Part shown: positions 16,931 through 24,934 of the stretch, in pieces
Position numbering within the stretch: position 1 is the stretch's first letter
Layout: every line of letters starts with the position of its first letter
NCBI GenBank assembly: GCA_965197455.1
Contig: OZ240208.1
Span: forward strand, 744,001 to 808,000
DNA length: 64,000 nucleotides
Reading direction: 5' to 3'
DNA from: JAGWBD01 sp965197455
GTDB taxonomy: Bacteria; Chloroflexota; Anaerolineae; Aggregatilineales; Phototrophicaceae
The notes under the pieces: generated by a model
Database searches by the model: none
Seen by the model: the letters and a program-made list of their open reading frames with translations, nothing else
What the model was told of the DNA's origin: nothing
Program-made: the position numbers and the translations under genes

Positions 16931-18093
16931 GCCTGCACCGCCTTCCCGACGGCTGCCACCGCCATGTGGGCGGCCTCGGTCAGGGTTGCCGCGGCATGAA
17001 TGCCCGTGATGCCGGCTTCGTTGATGATGGCGCGCCCCTCTCCGGCGTTGGTTCCCTGAAGACGGATGATCATGGGAACTTCCGGCTGAACTTCGTCAAA
17101 GGCAGTGAGGATTCCCCGCGCCACCTCGTCGCCACGTGTGATGCCTCCGAAAATGTTACAGAGCACGACCTTGACATTGGCATCGGAGAGAATGATGCGC
17201 AGCGCAGTCGCGACGGTATCTGCCCTGGCGCCACCGCCGATATCGAGGAAATTGGCTGGCCCTATTCCGTCCGCCGTGCCGTAGAGCCTGGTCATGTCCA
17301 TCGTGGTCATGGCCAGGCCGGCGCCATTGACCATGCAGCCGATTTGCCCGTCGAGTCGCACGTAACTGATGCCGGCTTCACGAGCCAGGGTCTCCGCTTC
17401 CGCTTCGGCAGATTCATCCCGCAGCGCAGCCAGCTCTGGCTGGCGCGGCAAGGCGTTGTCGTCGATGACCATCTTGCCATCCAGCGCCTGCAACGTGCCT
17501 TCCTCCGTGATGACCAGCGGGTTGATTTCAGCCAGCTCGGCGTCACTTTCCACGAAACAACGCACCAGCGCAGCGACGATTTTGCCGAAGGCGCGCCAGT
17601 GTGCTCTTGGCAGGTCGATCCCGCTGGCCAGTTTGACCGCCTGGTAGTCAAACAGCCCGGCAACGGGGTCCACGTGCTCGCGCACAATCGCCTCCGGCCG
17701 CAGGCGGTTGATTTCCTCGATTTCGACGCCGCCTTCTGCGGAAGCCATCAGCACCGGTTTGGCTGCATTGCGGTCATTGGCCATACCCAGATAAATTTCC
17801 TGTGCAATGTTGGCGGCCGGATCGACCAGCACGGTCCGTACAGTGTGGCCCTTGATCGACATCCCCAGAATTTCGCGCGCACGTTCCTGCGCCTGCGCTG
17901 GCGTGCTGGCCAGCTTGATACCACCGGCCTTGCCACGGCCACCCACCAGCACCTGCGCCTTGATCACGACCGGAGCTTTTGCTGCCTGAGTGAGCGTAAA
18001 CACGGTTTCAGGTTCATTGGCGATAGAACCCACTGGAATTGGGATGCCGAATTTGGCAAACTGTGCTTTCGATTGATACTCGTGCAGATTCAA
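16927..18093 (-). CDS. sucC: Succinate-CoA ligase [ADP/GDP] subunit beta
   Basis: 388 residues. An ATP-grasp domain at the N-terminus (MNLHEYQSKAQFAKFGIPIP, VLVGGRGKAGGIKLA) and the C-terminal ligase domain (NFLDIGGGARADTV, CNIFGGITRGDEVA, RLQGTNAGEGRAII) are complete. The start is TTG at 18093 preceded by GCGAGG. It is transcribed from the promoter at 18129-18158, where an inverted repeat surrounds the -10. Confidence 0.96.
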   Translation of the reverse strand: MNLHEYQSKAQFAKFGIPIPVGSIANEPETVFTLTQAAKAPVVIKAQVLVGGRGKAGGIKLASTPAQAQERAREILGMSIKGHTVRTVLVDPAANIAQEIYLGMANDRNAAKPVLMASAEGGVEIEEINRLRPEAIVREHVDPVAGLFDYQAVKLASGIDLPRAHWRAFGKIVAALVRCFVESDAELAEINPLVITEEGTLQALDGKMVIDDNALPRQPELAALRDESAEAEAETLAREAGISYVRLDGQIGCMVNGAGLAMTTMDMTRLYGTADGIGPANFLDIGGGARADTVATALRIILSDANVKVVLCNIFGGITRGDEVARGILTAFDEVQPEVPMIIRLQGTNAGEGRAIINEAGITGIHAAATLTEAAHMAVAAVGKAVQA

Positions 18094-18120
18094 GGTGCCT
18101 CGCTTTGCGTCTCTGCCGGA

Positions 18121-18158
18121 CCCTGCCCAGTATAGCCCAGGCAGGGACGGAGACTCAA
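18121..18158 (-). promoter_or_regulatory. sucCD promoter with inverted repeat around the -10
   Basis: On the minus strand TTGAGT (18158-18153), an 18-base spacer and TATACT (18134-18129) lead to a leader of about 30 bases. Perfect 7-base arms CCCTGCC (18121-18127) and GGCAGGG (18140-18146) flank the -10 symmetrically, which suggests a repressor operator. No regulator is identified. Confidence 0.6.
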
Positions 18159-18199
18159 TTGCGCATCTTGCAGAAACCGGCGCAATCCTTATGCGCTCC

Positions 18200-18208
18200 T
18201 GCTATACT
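18200..18208 (+). promoter_or_regulatory. Extended -10 for the LysM operon
   Basis: TGCTATACT matches an extended -10 (TG-n-TATACT), identical to the element at 4662, and lies 56 bases before the ATG at 18265. There is no good -35, as is common for extended -10 promoters. Confidence 0.5.
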
Positions 18209-18264
18209 CACGCTGGCAAGGATCTGAACGGCCTGAACGATAAGAAAGTGACCTGGGTAAAACC

Positions 18265-19491
18265 ATGACTCGCATGGATGTGCTCAAGCTACTGACACTG
18301 TTTTTCCTCTTGCAGATTGCTGTGGGTGTGCAGGCCCAGGCAGAGAATGCGCTGACGAATCCCGATTTCGAGGATGCTTTCACTGAGCGCGAGGACAATT
18401 CGCTATTGTTGGTCGCCTCTGGCTGGATTCCCTGGCACAGCGAGCCGGCTGAGGAAGGTGCGCCAACCTGGGCACTGGTGCAGCCTGAATATGTGCCTGC
18501 ATCAGAATCGGATGTAGTTGCCCACATCCGTGAGGGCGAGGCCTCGCAGATCATGCGTACCTTTTACGCAACCTTCGATGCCGGTCTGCTGCAGGAAGTC
18601 ACGGAAGTAGATATCGATTCCTGGCTGCGCTTTAGCGTGTTCGCCTGGGTCTGGTCGTCAACGATGGATGACCAAACTCAAAGCGAAGGAGACGGGGATG
18701 TCTTCGTCCAGGTCGGCATCGACCCGGATGGCGGGAGCGATGGCGAGAGCGACGACATCGTCTGGTCGGAAATAACCTATGAACTCTACGATGGCTGGCG
18801 TGAATACGTCGTGGTGACCCAGGCCACAGCCAAAGAGGCGACCGTTTTTGTTCGAGCCCAGGTTGGGCACCCGGTGCGCAACACAGCCATCTGGCTGGAC
18901 AAGGCCAGGCTGGTTCTGGATGCCTTCGATGAAACGGTCGTGTCCGCCCTGGCAGAAATCGTTGCGCCGACACCTTCCCCGACCAGAGTTCCCGTGTACC
19001 ATCTTGTGCAACAGGGAGAGGGCCTGGCAGACATCGCACTGAAATACGGAACCACGGTCGAGGCAATTCTGATTGCCAACAACCTCAGCACTGCCAGTCA
19101 GGTGTATCCTGGAAACCAGCTTCTCATACCCGAGGCATCAGCACCACCCGCATTAATCGGACATTCAGCCATCAACGATACTGTTGCCCGGTACATAGTT
19201 CGTGCGGGTGATACCTTTTCTGGCATCGCAATGATCTACGGCATAGCAGTGGAAGAACTTGAGCAGCTGAACGCCGGTGTTAACGTCACCCTGCTCGAAG
19301 CGGGGCAGGCATTGACCGTTCCAGCGCTGCCGGCGCCACCCCTCACCAGCCGCACATATACGGTCAGGCGCGGTGACACCTTGTTTGATATCTCGCTGCG
19401 CTTCAATGTTTCCATCGAGGAACTTGCTCGCGTAAACAACATTACGGTTTCCAGCCTCCTTGATGTGGGGCAGACGCTGATTATTCCGTGA
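18265..19491 (+). CDS. Secreted triple-LysM protein with N-terminal carbohydrate-binding-like domain
   Basis: 408 residues. A signal peptide (VLKLLTLFFLLQIAVGVQAQ) is followed by a CBM-like beta-sandwich (about 28-225; NALTNPDFEDAF, VFVQVGIDPDGG, NTAIWLDKARLVLD), a TPSPTRVP linker and three LysM repeats (about 245-290, 312-355, 363-408; YHLVQQGEGLADIALKYGT, YIVRAGDTFSGIAMIYGI, YTVRRGDTLFDISLRFNV). LysM binds peptidoglycan or chitin-like glycans, so the protein probably sits on the cell wall. Ten bases separate it from the LysM-M23 gene, implying a joint role in wall binding and remodelling. Confidence 0.85.
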   Translation: MTRMDVLKLLTLFFLLQIAVGVQAQAENALTNPDFEDAFTEREDNSLLLVASGWIPWHSEPAEEGAPTWALVQPEYVPASESDVVAHIREGEASQIMRTFYATFDAGLLQEVTEVDIDSWLRFSVFAWVWSSTMDDQTQSEGDGDVFVQVGIDPDGGSDGESDDIVWSEITYELYDGWREYVVVTQATAKEATVFVRAQVGHPVRNTAIWLDKARLVLDAFDETVVSALAEIVAPTPSPTRVPVYHLVQQGEGLADIALKYGTTVEAILIANNLSTASQVYPGNQLLIPEASAPPALIGHSAINDTVARYIVRAGDTFSGIAMIYGIAVEELEQLNAGVNVTLLEAGQALTVPALPAPPLTSRTYTVRRGDTLFDISLRFNVSIEELARVNNITVSSLLDVGQTLIIP

Positions 19492-19501
19492 TCTCTGCTT
19501 C

Positions 19502-20809
19502 ATGAAGCACTTTTTTTATGCAGGGTTCCTGCTGACGCTGCTTTCTGTTGTCCTGACGGCCCCGGTCTTCGGTCAGGACCCGGCGACTGTCGAAGCGATC
19601 TACATAGTTCAGCGTGGCGATACGCTCTTCCGGATTGCGCTGGAACACAACAGCAGCGTTGAGCAATTCGCAGCGCTGAACGATATAGACAATCCGTCAT
19701 TCATTTTTGTCGGGCAGCAACTGCGTATTCCGACGGATGAAGTTCTTGCGCCACTCCCGGTGCTGCCGCAATACCTCTCCCCGCTTCTGATCCATGGCGA
19801 AGAACCAGCCCTGATTCACATCGTTGAGAAGGGCGATACGCTCTCGCAAATCGCAGCCGACTATGGCCTTGAACTGGAGACCCTGGTCGTCAGGAACCAG
19901 ATCAGGGATGCTTCCCTGCTGCATGTCGGCAACCAGATTAGCATTCCCGGGCTTGAGCCCAGTTTGATAGATGCGCCCTGGCCAACACCTGTCACCGGCA
20001 TACAGGTCGCGCCTGGTGAATTGCTGCAGGGGCTGAGCGCACGCTTTTTGATACAGACCTCACTGCCTGCGCATGTGAGCGGCAGCTTTCTGGGTAGCGA
20101 CCTGGTCTTTGCGACGGATGAAGCTGCCCTTACGCATCTGGCGCTTACCGGGGTTCCACGACATACCGATGCCGGGCTCTACCCCCTGGCGCTGTTCGTG
20201 GACGTCGGCACTGTGCAGACTGAATTGCAATGGCCGCTCGAAGTCAAAAGTGTCAGCTTTGCACTGGAGTCAGTGACCCTGTCAGCGGAGGCGCGGGACA
20301 CCCTGGATCGGGAAACGGAACGCTTCGAAATCGCGCTGCTGCAGCGGCATACGTCCGGTTACCGTCCCGGTCGCTGGTATGATGGTCTGATGCAACTTCC
20401 TTCGCCCGGGCAAATGACTTCGCGCTTCGGTACGCTCAGAAGCTACAACCAGGGGCCTTATGACCGCACGCACAATGGTGTGGATATTGCGGCTGCGACA
20501 GGTACACCGGTGAATGCAGCGGCAGGTGGCGCGGTCGTGCTGGCATCTGAACTGAACGTCCGGGGCAAGTCGATCATTATCGACCACGGTCTCGGCGTCT
20601 ACTCAGGCTACTGGCACCTGTCAAAGATAGACGTCGGAGTGGGGCAGTTCGTCAGCGCAGGGGAGGCCATCGCTGAAGTGGGCAACTCTGGCCGTTCTAC
20701 CGGCTCACACCTGCACTGGCAACTCTGGGTCAACGGAACTCCTGTCGATCCCTTGCAATGGCTCCGCACGGACTTCACCAGAACCGGACTGGACGCAGTT
20801 CAGGAATAG
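19502..20809 (+). CDS. LysM-M23 peptidoglycan endopeptidase
   Basis: 435 residues. Signal peptide (about 1-25, ...PVFGQDPA), two LysM repeats (YIVQRGDTLFRIALEHNS and HIVEKGDTLSQIAADYGL), a middle beta domain, and a C-terminal LytM/M23 domain from about 300. Zinc-site motifs are visible: HNGVDIAA (HxxxD) and the HLHW of GSHLHWQLWVNG. It should cleave cross-bridge peptides in the wall. No strong ribosome site precedes the ATG. The 3' end overlaps the convergent membrane gene by 10 bases. Confidence 0.9.
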   Translation: MKHFFYAGFLLTLLSVVLTAPVFGQDPATVEAIYIVQRGDTLFRIALEHNSSVEQFAALNDIDNPSFIFVGQQLRIPTDEVLAPLPVLPQYLSPLLIHGEEPALIHIVEKGDTLSQIAADYGLELETLVVRNQIRDASLLHVGNQISIPGLEPSLIDAPWPTPVTGIQVAPGELLQGLSARFLIQTSLPAHVSGSFLGSDLVFATDEAALTHLALTGVPRHTDAGLYPLALFVDVGTVQTELQWPLEVKSVSFALESVTLSAEARDTLDRETERFEIALLQRHTSGYRPGRWYDGLMQLPSPGQMTSRFGTLRSYNQGPYDRTHNGVDIAAATGTPVNAAAGGAVVLASELNVRGKSIIIDHGLGVYSGYWHLSKIDVGVGQFVSAGEAIAEVGNSGRSTGSHLHWQLWVNGTPVDPLQWLRTDFTRTGLDAVQE

Positions 20810-21942
20810 CGCGCCTCGTCCAGCGCCTCGAAATCCGTGAACAGAAAGTGGTCGTGATAATAGTGGATCCAGAGGAAAGACAGGATCGCCGTGTAGTAGG
20901 CGATATCGAAATGCCGGTTCGGGTCGATGTCCGGAATGATGGTGCCCGCAACTGCATAGACGAGCAGGAAGATTCCAAGCGAGCCTCCCAGCATCAGGGT
21001 GCTGAGCACATACAGGCCCCGCGTATTCTCGCTCTGACTGAAGCGAGCCACCAGTGGGGCCTGTTTAGCAAACTGTGGCTGGCTGCGTTGCTTCAGCTTG
21101 ATGATGTAAAAGGTCAAGGGCAGATACTGGAAAGAATGCCAGGTGTTGGCGCCCTGGAAGGCAGTATCCAGGTTTTCGAAGCCGGCCAGCGGGAAGAACA
21201 CCGCCACCGTCAGGCTGATGAATATTGTTTTGGGCCAGTTGATGACGCCCGCGCGAAATTCCAGAAAAGTCTTGGTGAGGTAGGCCAGCAGCGCAAGCAG
21301 GAAGATTCCTGCCGCCATCTGGAAGAACCACGCGTCCTGAAACAAATGCGGAATGACTGCGATGAGATCGTTAGAGCCGACGCGAAATGTTCCTTCGCTG
21401 ATCTTCATGGCCGCCATCGGGAACAGGCAGGTGAGAATGAGCGCGTAGTCGATGAAACGGGCAAACAGGGAAATGGCCGGCCGCTGGAGCACCTTGTGTT
21501 CCCGGTGGTTGTAGAGTTCAGTGACGTAGGTGGCCTGATGCAGCACATGCAGCATGGCCCAGAAGAAGAAAACGGTCAGCAACAGATTGAGGTTGAGGAA
21601 GGCCAGCGACACGACAATCATGGGAATGATGATCGAGGAGCGCAGCAGCATCGGATAGCGTTTGCCGAAGTCCTTGTCCAGCCCGGTGCGCAGGAAGGTG
21701 GACATCATGTGGGGGCCACCCACGGCCACCGCGACGAAAGCATTGATGGTGTTGCGGCAAATATCCGGGTCAAGCCCCAGCTGGTTCACTCCCAGCAGAT
21801 AAAGCAGGTACGGGATCGGCACCATCAGCACGCTGAGAATGATAAAGGTCATATCCCAGCGGCGGTCTTTCAACCAGAGACTTTTTGCCTGGCGGGCAGT
21901 TTTCTGTGTGATTAGCGGAAGTTGGCGAGTGGTGACGGCCAT
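20800..21942 (-). CDS. His-rich polytopic membrane protein, possible metal-dependent membrane enzyme
   Basis: 380 residues with about eight or nine hydrophobic helices. Histidines cluster at helix ends: GGPHMMSTF (about 76), MLHVLHQATY and LYNHREHK (about 130-148), TWHSFQYLPL (about 270) and IHYYHDHFLF (about 362). Such pairs recall di-metal membrane oxygenases (desaturase/hydroxylase or Brp/Blh-type carotenoid oxygenases), but I cannot place it in a family. It has its own promoter and no obvious operon partner. Confidence 0.6.
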   Translation of the reverse strand: MAVTTRQLPLITQKTARQAKSLWLKDRRWDMTFIILSVLMVPIPYLLYLLGVNQLGLDPDICRNTINAFVAVAVGGPHMMSTFLRTGLDKDFGKRYPMLLRSSIIIPMIVVSLAFLNLNLLLTVFFFWAMLHVLHQATYVTELYNHREHKVLQRPAISLFARFIDYALILTCLFPMAAMKISEGTFRVGSNDLIAVIPHLFQDAWFFQMAAGIFLLALLAYLTKTFLEFRAGVINWPKTIFISLTVAVFFPLAGFENLDTAFQGANTWHSFQYLPLTFYIIKLKQRSQPQFAKQAPLVARFSQSENTRGLYVLSTLMLGGSLGIFLLVYAVAGTIIPDIDPNRHFDIAYYTAILSFLWIHYYHDHFLFTDFEALDEARYS

Positions 21943-21969
21943 TGCTGTCTCCGTTCTGCTAACGGAAAC

Positions 21970-21997
21970 AGTATAGCAAATTTAGTTCGTGTTGCAA
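21970..21997 (-). promoter_or_regulatory. Sigma70 promoter of the His-rich membrane gene
   Basis: TTGCAA (21997-21992), 16-base spacer, TATACT (21975-21970) on the minus strand, 27 bases before the ATG. The hexamers and spacing are the same as in the ruvB promoter. Confidence 0.65.
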
Positions 21998-22024
21998 AGT
22001 ATTATGCTCTCAGGCACTTCACGG

Positions 22025-22603
22025 CTACCTTGCACTGCGCAACTGGTGATGTTCACGGCAACGGGCCTCGTAACTTTCCTCGGCGCCGACCAGGATTACA
22101 GGATCGTCAATGCGCGCGGGTTGGCCGTTGACCAGGCGCTGGGTGCGGCTGGCCGCCTCACCGCACACAGTGCATATGGCGCGCAGCTTCGTCACTTCCT
22201 CTGCAATCGACATCAGGGCCGGCAGCATACCGAAGGGCTGGCCGCGAAAGTCTGTGTCAAGACCCGCGACGATGACCCGCCGACCCTCGTTTGCCAGGCC
22301 CTCCACCAGCGTGAGCAGACCCTCGTCAAAGAACTGGGCCTCGTCGATGGCGACCACCGTCGTATCCTCACGCAACAGGGCAGGCAGGCTTCCTGAAGCG
22401 GCAACCCGCAGCGCGTCCTCGTGCTGACCGCCGTGACTGCTGATGCGGGCGGGATCACCGAAGCGGTCATCCAGGCTGTGTTTGAAAACCTGAACCTGAC
22501 GCCTGGCAATGACTGCCCTTCGCACCCTGCGGATCAGCTCCTCAGTCTTGCCGGAAAACATGCTGCCGCAGATGACTTCTACGCGCCCGCTGTGAGGGCT
22601 CAC
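22025..22603 (-). CDS. tdk: Thymidine kinase
   Basis: 192 residues from a GTG at 22603 preceded by GGCAGGAAAA. An ATG at 22624 and a GTG at 22639 are in frame but lie against or inside a strong hairpin. Type II thymidine kinase features are clear: P-loop ICGSMFSGKTEELIRR, VVAIDEAQFFDEG, and the zinc/lasso region with CTVCGEAASRTQR. Phosphorylates thymidine to dTMP in salvage, complementing ThyX. It may be read through from rplU-rpmA-rpmE past the hairpin at 22628-22661, or have its own unseen promoter. Confidence 0.92.
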   Translation of the reverse strand: MSPHSGRVEVICGSMFSGKTEELIRRVRRAVIARRQVQVFKHSLDDRFGDPARISSHGGQHEDALRVAASGSLPALLREDTTVVAIDEAQFFDEGLLTLVEGLANEGRRVIVAGLDTDFRGQPFGMLPALMSIAEEVTKLRAICTVCGEAASRTQRLVNGQPARIDDPVILVGAEESYEARCREHHQLRSAR

Positions 22604-22627
22604 TTTTCCTGCCTTTCCATACATGCA

Positions 22628-22661
22628 AAGGGCAGACACACAGGGTTGCGTGTCTGCCCTT
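22628..22661 (-). terminator. Strong hairpin between rpmE and tdk (putative terminator/attenuator)
   Basis: A perfect 12-base inverted repeat (AAGGGCAGACAC and GTGTCTGCCCTT) with a 10-base loop lies 29 bases after the rpmE stop. On the minus strand it is followed by TTTGCATG, only a short U run, so termination may be partial. It directly precedes the possible tdk starts. Confidence 0.65.
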
Positions 22662-22690
22662 CGTTACTGATTTGTTGTCGGTGGCCGAAT

Positions 22691-23149
22691 TCAGGCCCCT
22701 TCAGGAAGCTCGTAGCCCAATGTGCGCAGTTCCCGTTTAACGTCAGCCAGGATCTTGCGGCCGATGCCAGGGATCTCCAGGATAGCGCTGTCGCCCTGCT
22801 CCAGACGTTCCATGATCTGGCCCACGACTTCAATTCCCTGCTCGCCAAATATGTTCAGGTGGCGTTTGGCAATGCCCAGGTCCGTAAGGGGACGCTGGGG
22901 CGAAATGCGTTCAGCCGCGCGCGCCTCCTCCTCATGCAGGATGTTTTCACGGACCTGGAGGCGCTTCATGAAGCGGTCAACCTGTCCTTCAGTATCCACG
23001 ATGCGCTGTTCACCGGTGTAGAAGGGGTGGCAGCGCGAGCAGATGTCGGTACGAATCTCCGCGACAGTTGCGCCGGTCGTCCAGCTGTTGCCGCAGGCGC
23101 AGGTGACGCTGGCCTCGGCAAACCACTCGGGATGGATCGCCGCTTTCAT
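22691..23149 (-). CDS. rpmE: Ribosomal protein L31 fused to an alpha-CTD-like helical domain
   Basis: 152 residues, about twice normal L31. Residues 1-64 are a zinc-type L31 (IHPEWFAEASVTCACGN, DICSRCHPFYTG; C17, C19, C37, C40). After a charged linker (66-87), residues 88-149 read as the helix-hairpin-helix domain of RNA polymerase alpha (LGIAKRHLNIFGEQGIEVVG, LEIPGIGRKILADVKREL, RTLGYELPEG). The ATG overlaps the rpmA stop as ATGA. The fusion is seen directly in one frame; its purpose is unknown. Confidence 0.9.
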   Translation of the reverse strand: MKAAIHPEWFAEASVTCACGNSWTTGATVAEIRTDICSRCHPFYTGEQRIVDTEGQVDRFMKRLQVRENILHEEEARAAERISPQRPLTDLGIAKRHLNIFGEQGIEVVGQIMERLEQGDSAILEIPGIGRKILADVKRELRTLGYELPEGA

Positions 23150-23430
23150 GTGCTCACTCCTTCTTGCGGTCGCGCAGCCAGGACGCTGATACGTTTGCGG
23201 CTGCCCTTGCCGCGAATGCGCTCGAAGGTGACAAAGCCGGTCGTGACGGCAAAGATGGTGTGGTCGCGGCCGATGCCGACGCCGCTTCCCGGATGAAACT
23301 TCGTGCCACGCTGGCGCACGATGATGTTGCCAGGGATGACCTTTTCACCGCCATAACGCTTCACGCCCAGGCGTTTGGAATTGCTGTCGCGGCCATTGCT
23401 GGTAGATCCGCCGCCTTTTTTGTGCGCCAT
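23146..23430 (-). CDS. rpmA: 50S ribosomal protein L27
   Basis: 94 residues. It begins MAHKKGGGSTSNGRDSNSKR, with the mature L27 N-terminus already exposed after Met (no Firmicutes-type cleaved leader), followed by LGVKRYGGEKVIPGNIIVRQ and RGTKFHPGSGVGIGRDHT. L27 reaches toward the peptidyl-transferase centre. It lies 17 bases after rplU, the universal rplU-rpmA order, and overlaps rpmE by 4 bases. Confidence 0.97.
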   Translation of the reverse strand: MAHKKGGGSTSNGRDSNSKRLGVKRYGGEKVIPGNIIVRQRGTKFHPGSGVGIGRDHTIFAVTTGFVTFERIRGKGSRKRISVLAARPQEGVST

Positions 23431-23447
23431 TTACGGCTCCTTCCCGA

Positions 23448-23762
23448 TTAACCCAGGGAGATATCTTCAACCAGCAAACGCGTGAAGTACTGCCGATGGC
23501 CGCGTTTGCGACGGTAGTTTGTCCGCTGTCGATACTTGAATACGATGATCTTTTTGCCCCGACCCTGTTCGACCACCGATACGCGCACTTTGGCTCCGTC
23601 GACGACCGGCTGGCCGATGACCGTGTTTTCTCCGTCCTCAACCAGCAGGACATCGGTGATATCAAAGCTGTCGTTGACTTCATTGGGGAGGCGCTCAACG
23701 TCGAGCGTCTTGCCAACTTCTGCGCGGAACTGGCGGCCGCCAGTGCGGATTACTGCATACAT
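23448..23762 (-). CDS. rplU: 50S ribosomal protein L21
   Basis: 104 residues from the ATG at 23762 (MYAVIRTGGRQFRAEVG), behind GGAGAG; the longer frame upstream is not coding. Conserved RGKKIIVFKYRQRTNYRRK and GHRQYFTRLLVEDI are present. First gene of rplU-rpmA-rpmE, with a near-consensus promoter. Confidence 0.97.
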   Translation of the reverse strand: MYAVIRTGGRQFRAEVGKTLDVERLPNEVNDSFDITDVLLVEDGENTVIGQPVVDGAKVRVSVVEQGRGKKIIVFKYRQRTNYRRKRGHRQYFTRLLVEDISLG

Positions 23763-23855
23763 AGGCTCTCCAGGCTTCACTTGCCACCGCCGGCTGACCA
23801 AATCATTCGTGGGCTCCGACGGGGAAATCTGGCGCTGCGATTCAGACCGCGGAGC

Positions 23856-23884
23856 AGTATAGCGGCCGCCTGGCACCGGGTCAA
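23856..23884 (-). promoter_or_regulatory. rplU-rpmA-rpmE promoter
   Basis: TTGACC (23884-23879), exactly 17 bases, TATACT (23861-23856) on the minus strand. The -35 overlaps the queA stop codon, so the promoter is embedded in the end of the upstream gene. The leader to the rplU ATG is about 85 bases and could hold L21 autoregulation; no clear structure was worked out. Confidence 0.75.
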
Positions 23885-24921
23885 CTGCAAATCTGTGGGC
23901 AAATGAACATCGCATCGCCGAAAGAATAAAAGCGATACTCATGGTCGCGGGCCACGGCGTAGGCGCGCAGCACCGCCTCTCGCCCCGCCAGGGCGCTGAC
24001 CATCAGCAACAGGGTCGAACGCGGCAAATGGAAATTGGTGAGCAGGGCGTCAACCGCCCGCCAGCGATAGCCAGGAGTGATAAACAGGGATGTATCGCCG
24101 GCGAAGGCTCCCACACGCTCACCAGCCGCGCTGTGAGCAGAGGCTGATTCCAGCGTACGGGCAGTCGTTGTGCCCACCGCAATGATGCGGCCACCGGCGC
24201 GCGCCGCCGCGTTGATTGTGCGAGCGGCGTCCGCATCAAGGCGGGCAGCCTCGTTGTGCATGCGGTGGTCGGCCACGTCTTCAACGCGCATGGGTTGAAA
24301 AGTGTCCAGACCGATATGCAAGGTGCAGCGAGCCAGCAGGACGCCAGCGCCTTGTAGTTGCTCCAGCAGCGTGTTGGTGAAGTGCAGGCCGGCAGTGGGC
24401 GCAGCAGCCGAGCCTGGATACTTACTGTAGACCGTTTGATAGCGCTCGCGATCATTCAGCGGGGTCTGAATATAGGGTGGCAGGGGAGTATGTCCCAGAC
24501 CCTCCAGTTCGGATACGAGCGGACGGCTGAAGCTCAGCACTCGCTGTCCCTGTGCCCGCTCCTGCACAACTTCCACGCTAATGTCACTGTCATTGAGCAG
24601 CAGTTCACTGCCTGCACGGATCCCCCTGCCGCGCACGAGCGCCAGCCACTGCAGGTCATCCAGCTGGCGCAGCAACAGTATCTCCGCCTTGCCGCCGGTC
24701 TCGCGCTTCGTGGCCGGAAGACGCGCCGCCATCACGCGCGTGTCATTCAGCACCAGCACATCGCCCGGGCGCAGGAACCTGCCCAGCTCAATAAATTGAT
24801 GATGGGCGATGCAACCCCGGTCGCGGTCCAACAGCATCAAACGGGAAGAGTCGCGAGGCTCGGCAGGGGTTTGCGCAATCAGCCGGGGCGGCAGGTCGTA
24901 ATCAAAGTCGGAAACTTTCAT
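23881..24921 (-). CDS. queA: tRNA preQ1(34) S-adenosylmethionine ribosyltransferase-isomerase
   Basis: 346 residues. Transfers and isomerises the ribosyl of SAM onto preQ1 in tRNA to make epoxyqueuosine. Family blocks: FDYDLPPRLIAQTPAEPRDSS, LNDTRVMAARL, the long TVYSKYPGSAAAPTAGLHFT region, HIGLDTFQPMRVE, VGTTTARTLES and LTNFHLPRSTLLLMVSALAG. Only 13 bases after the ruvB stop, the common ruvB-queA linkage. No other queuosine genes are in view. Confidence 0.96.
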   Translation of the reverse strand: MKVSDFDYDLPPRLIAQTPAEPRDSSRLMLLDRDRGCIAHHQFIELGRFLRPGDVLVLNDTRVMAARLPATKRETGGKAEILLLRQLDDLQWLALVRGRGIRAGSELLLNDSDISVEVVQERAQGQRVLSFSRPLVSELEGLGHTPLPPYIQTPLNDRERYQTVYSKYPGSAAAPTAGLHFTNTLLEQLQGAGVLLARCTLHIGLDTFQPMRVEDVADHRMHNEAARLDADAARTINAAARAGGRIIAVGTTTARTLESASAHSAAGERVGAFAGDTSLFITPGYRWRAVDALLTNFHLPRSTLLLMVSALAGREAVLRAYAVARDHEYRFYSFGDAMFICPQICS

Positions 24922-24934
24922 GCGCGCCTGGCGC

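Noticed and set aside
16966..18135. 389-codon plus-strand frame over sucC
   Set aside because: Antisense to sucC, which is unmistakable.
20758..21915. 385-codon plus-strand frame over the His-rich membrane gene
   Set aside because: The minus strand has a good promoter, hydrophobic helices and a sensible start; the plus frame is a charged shadow.
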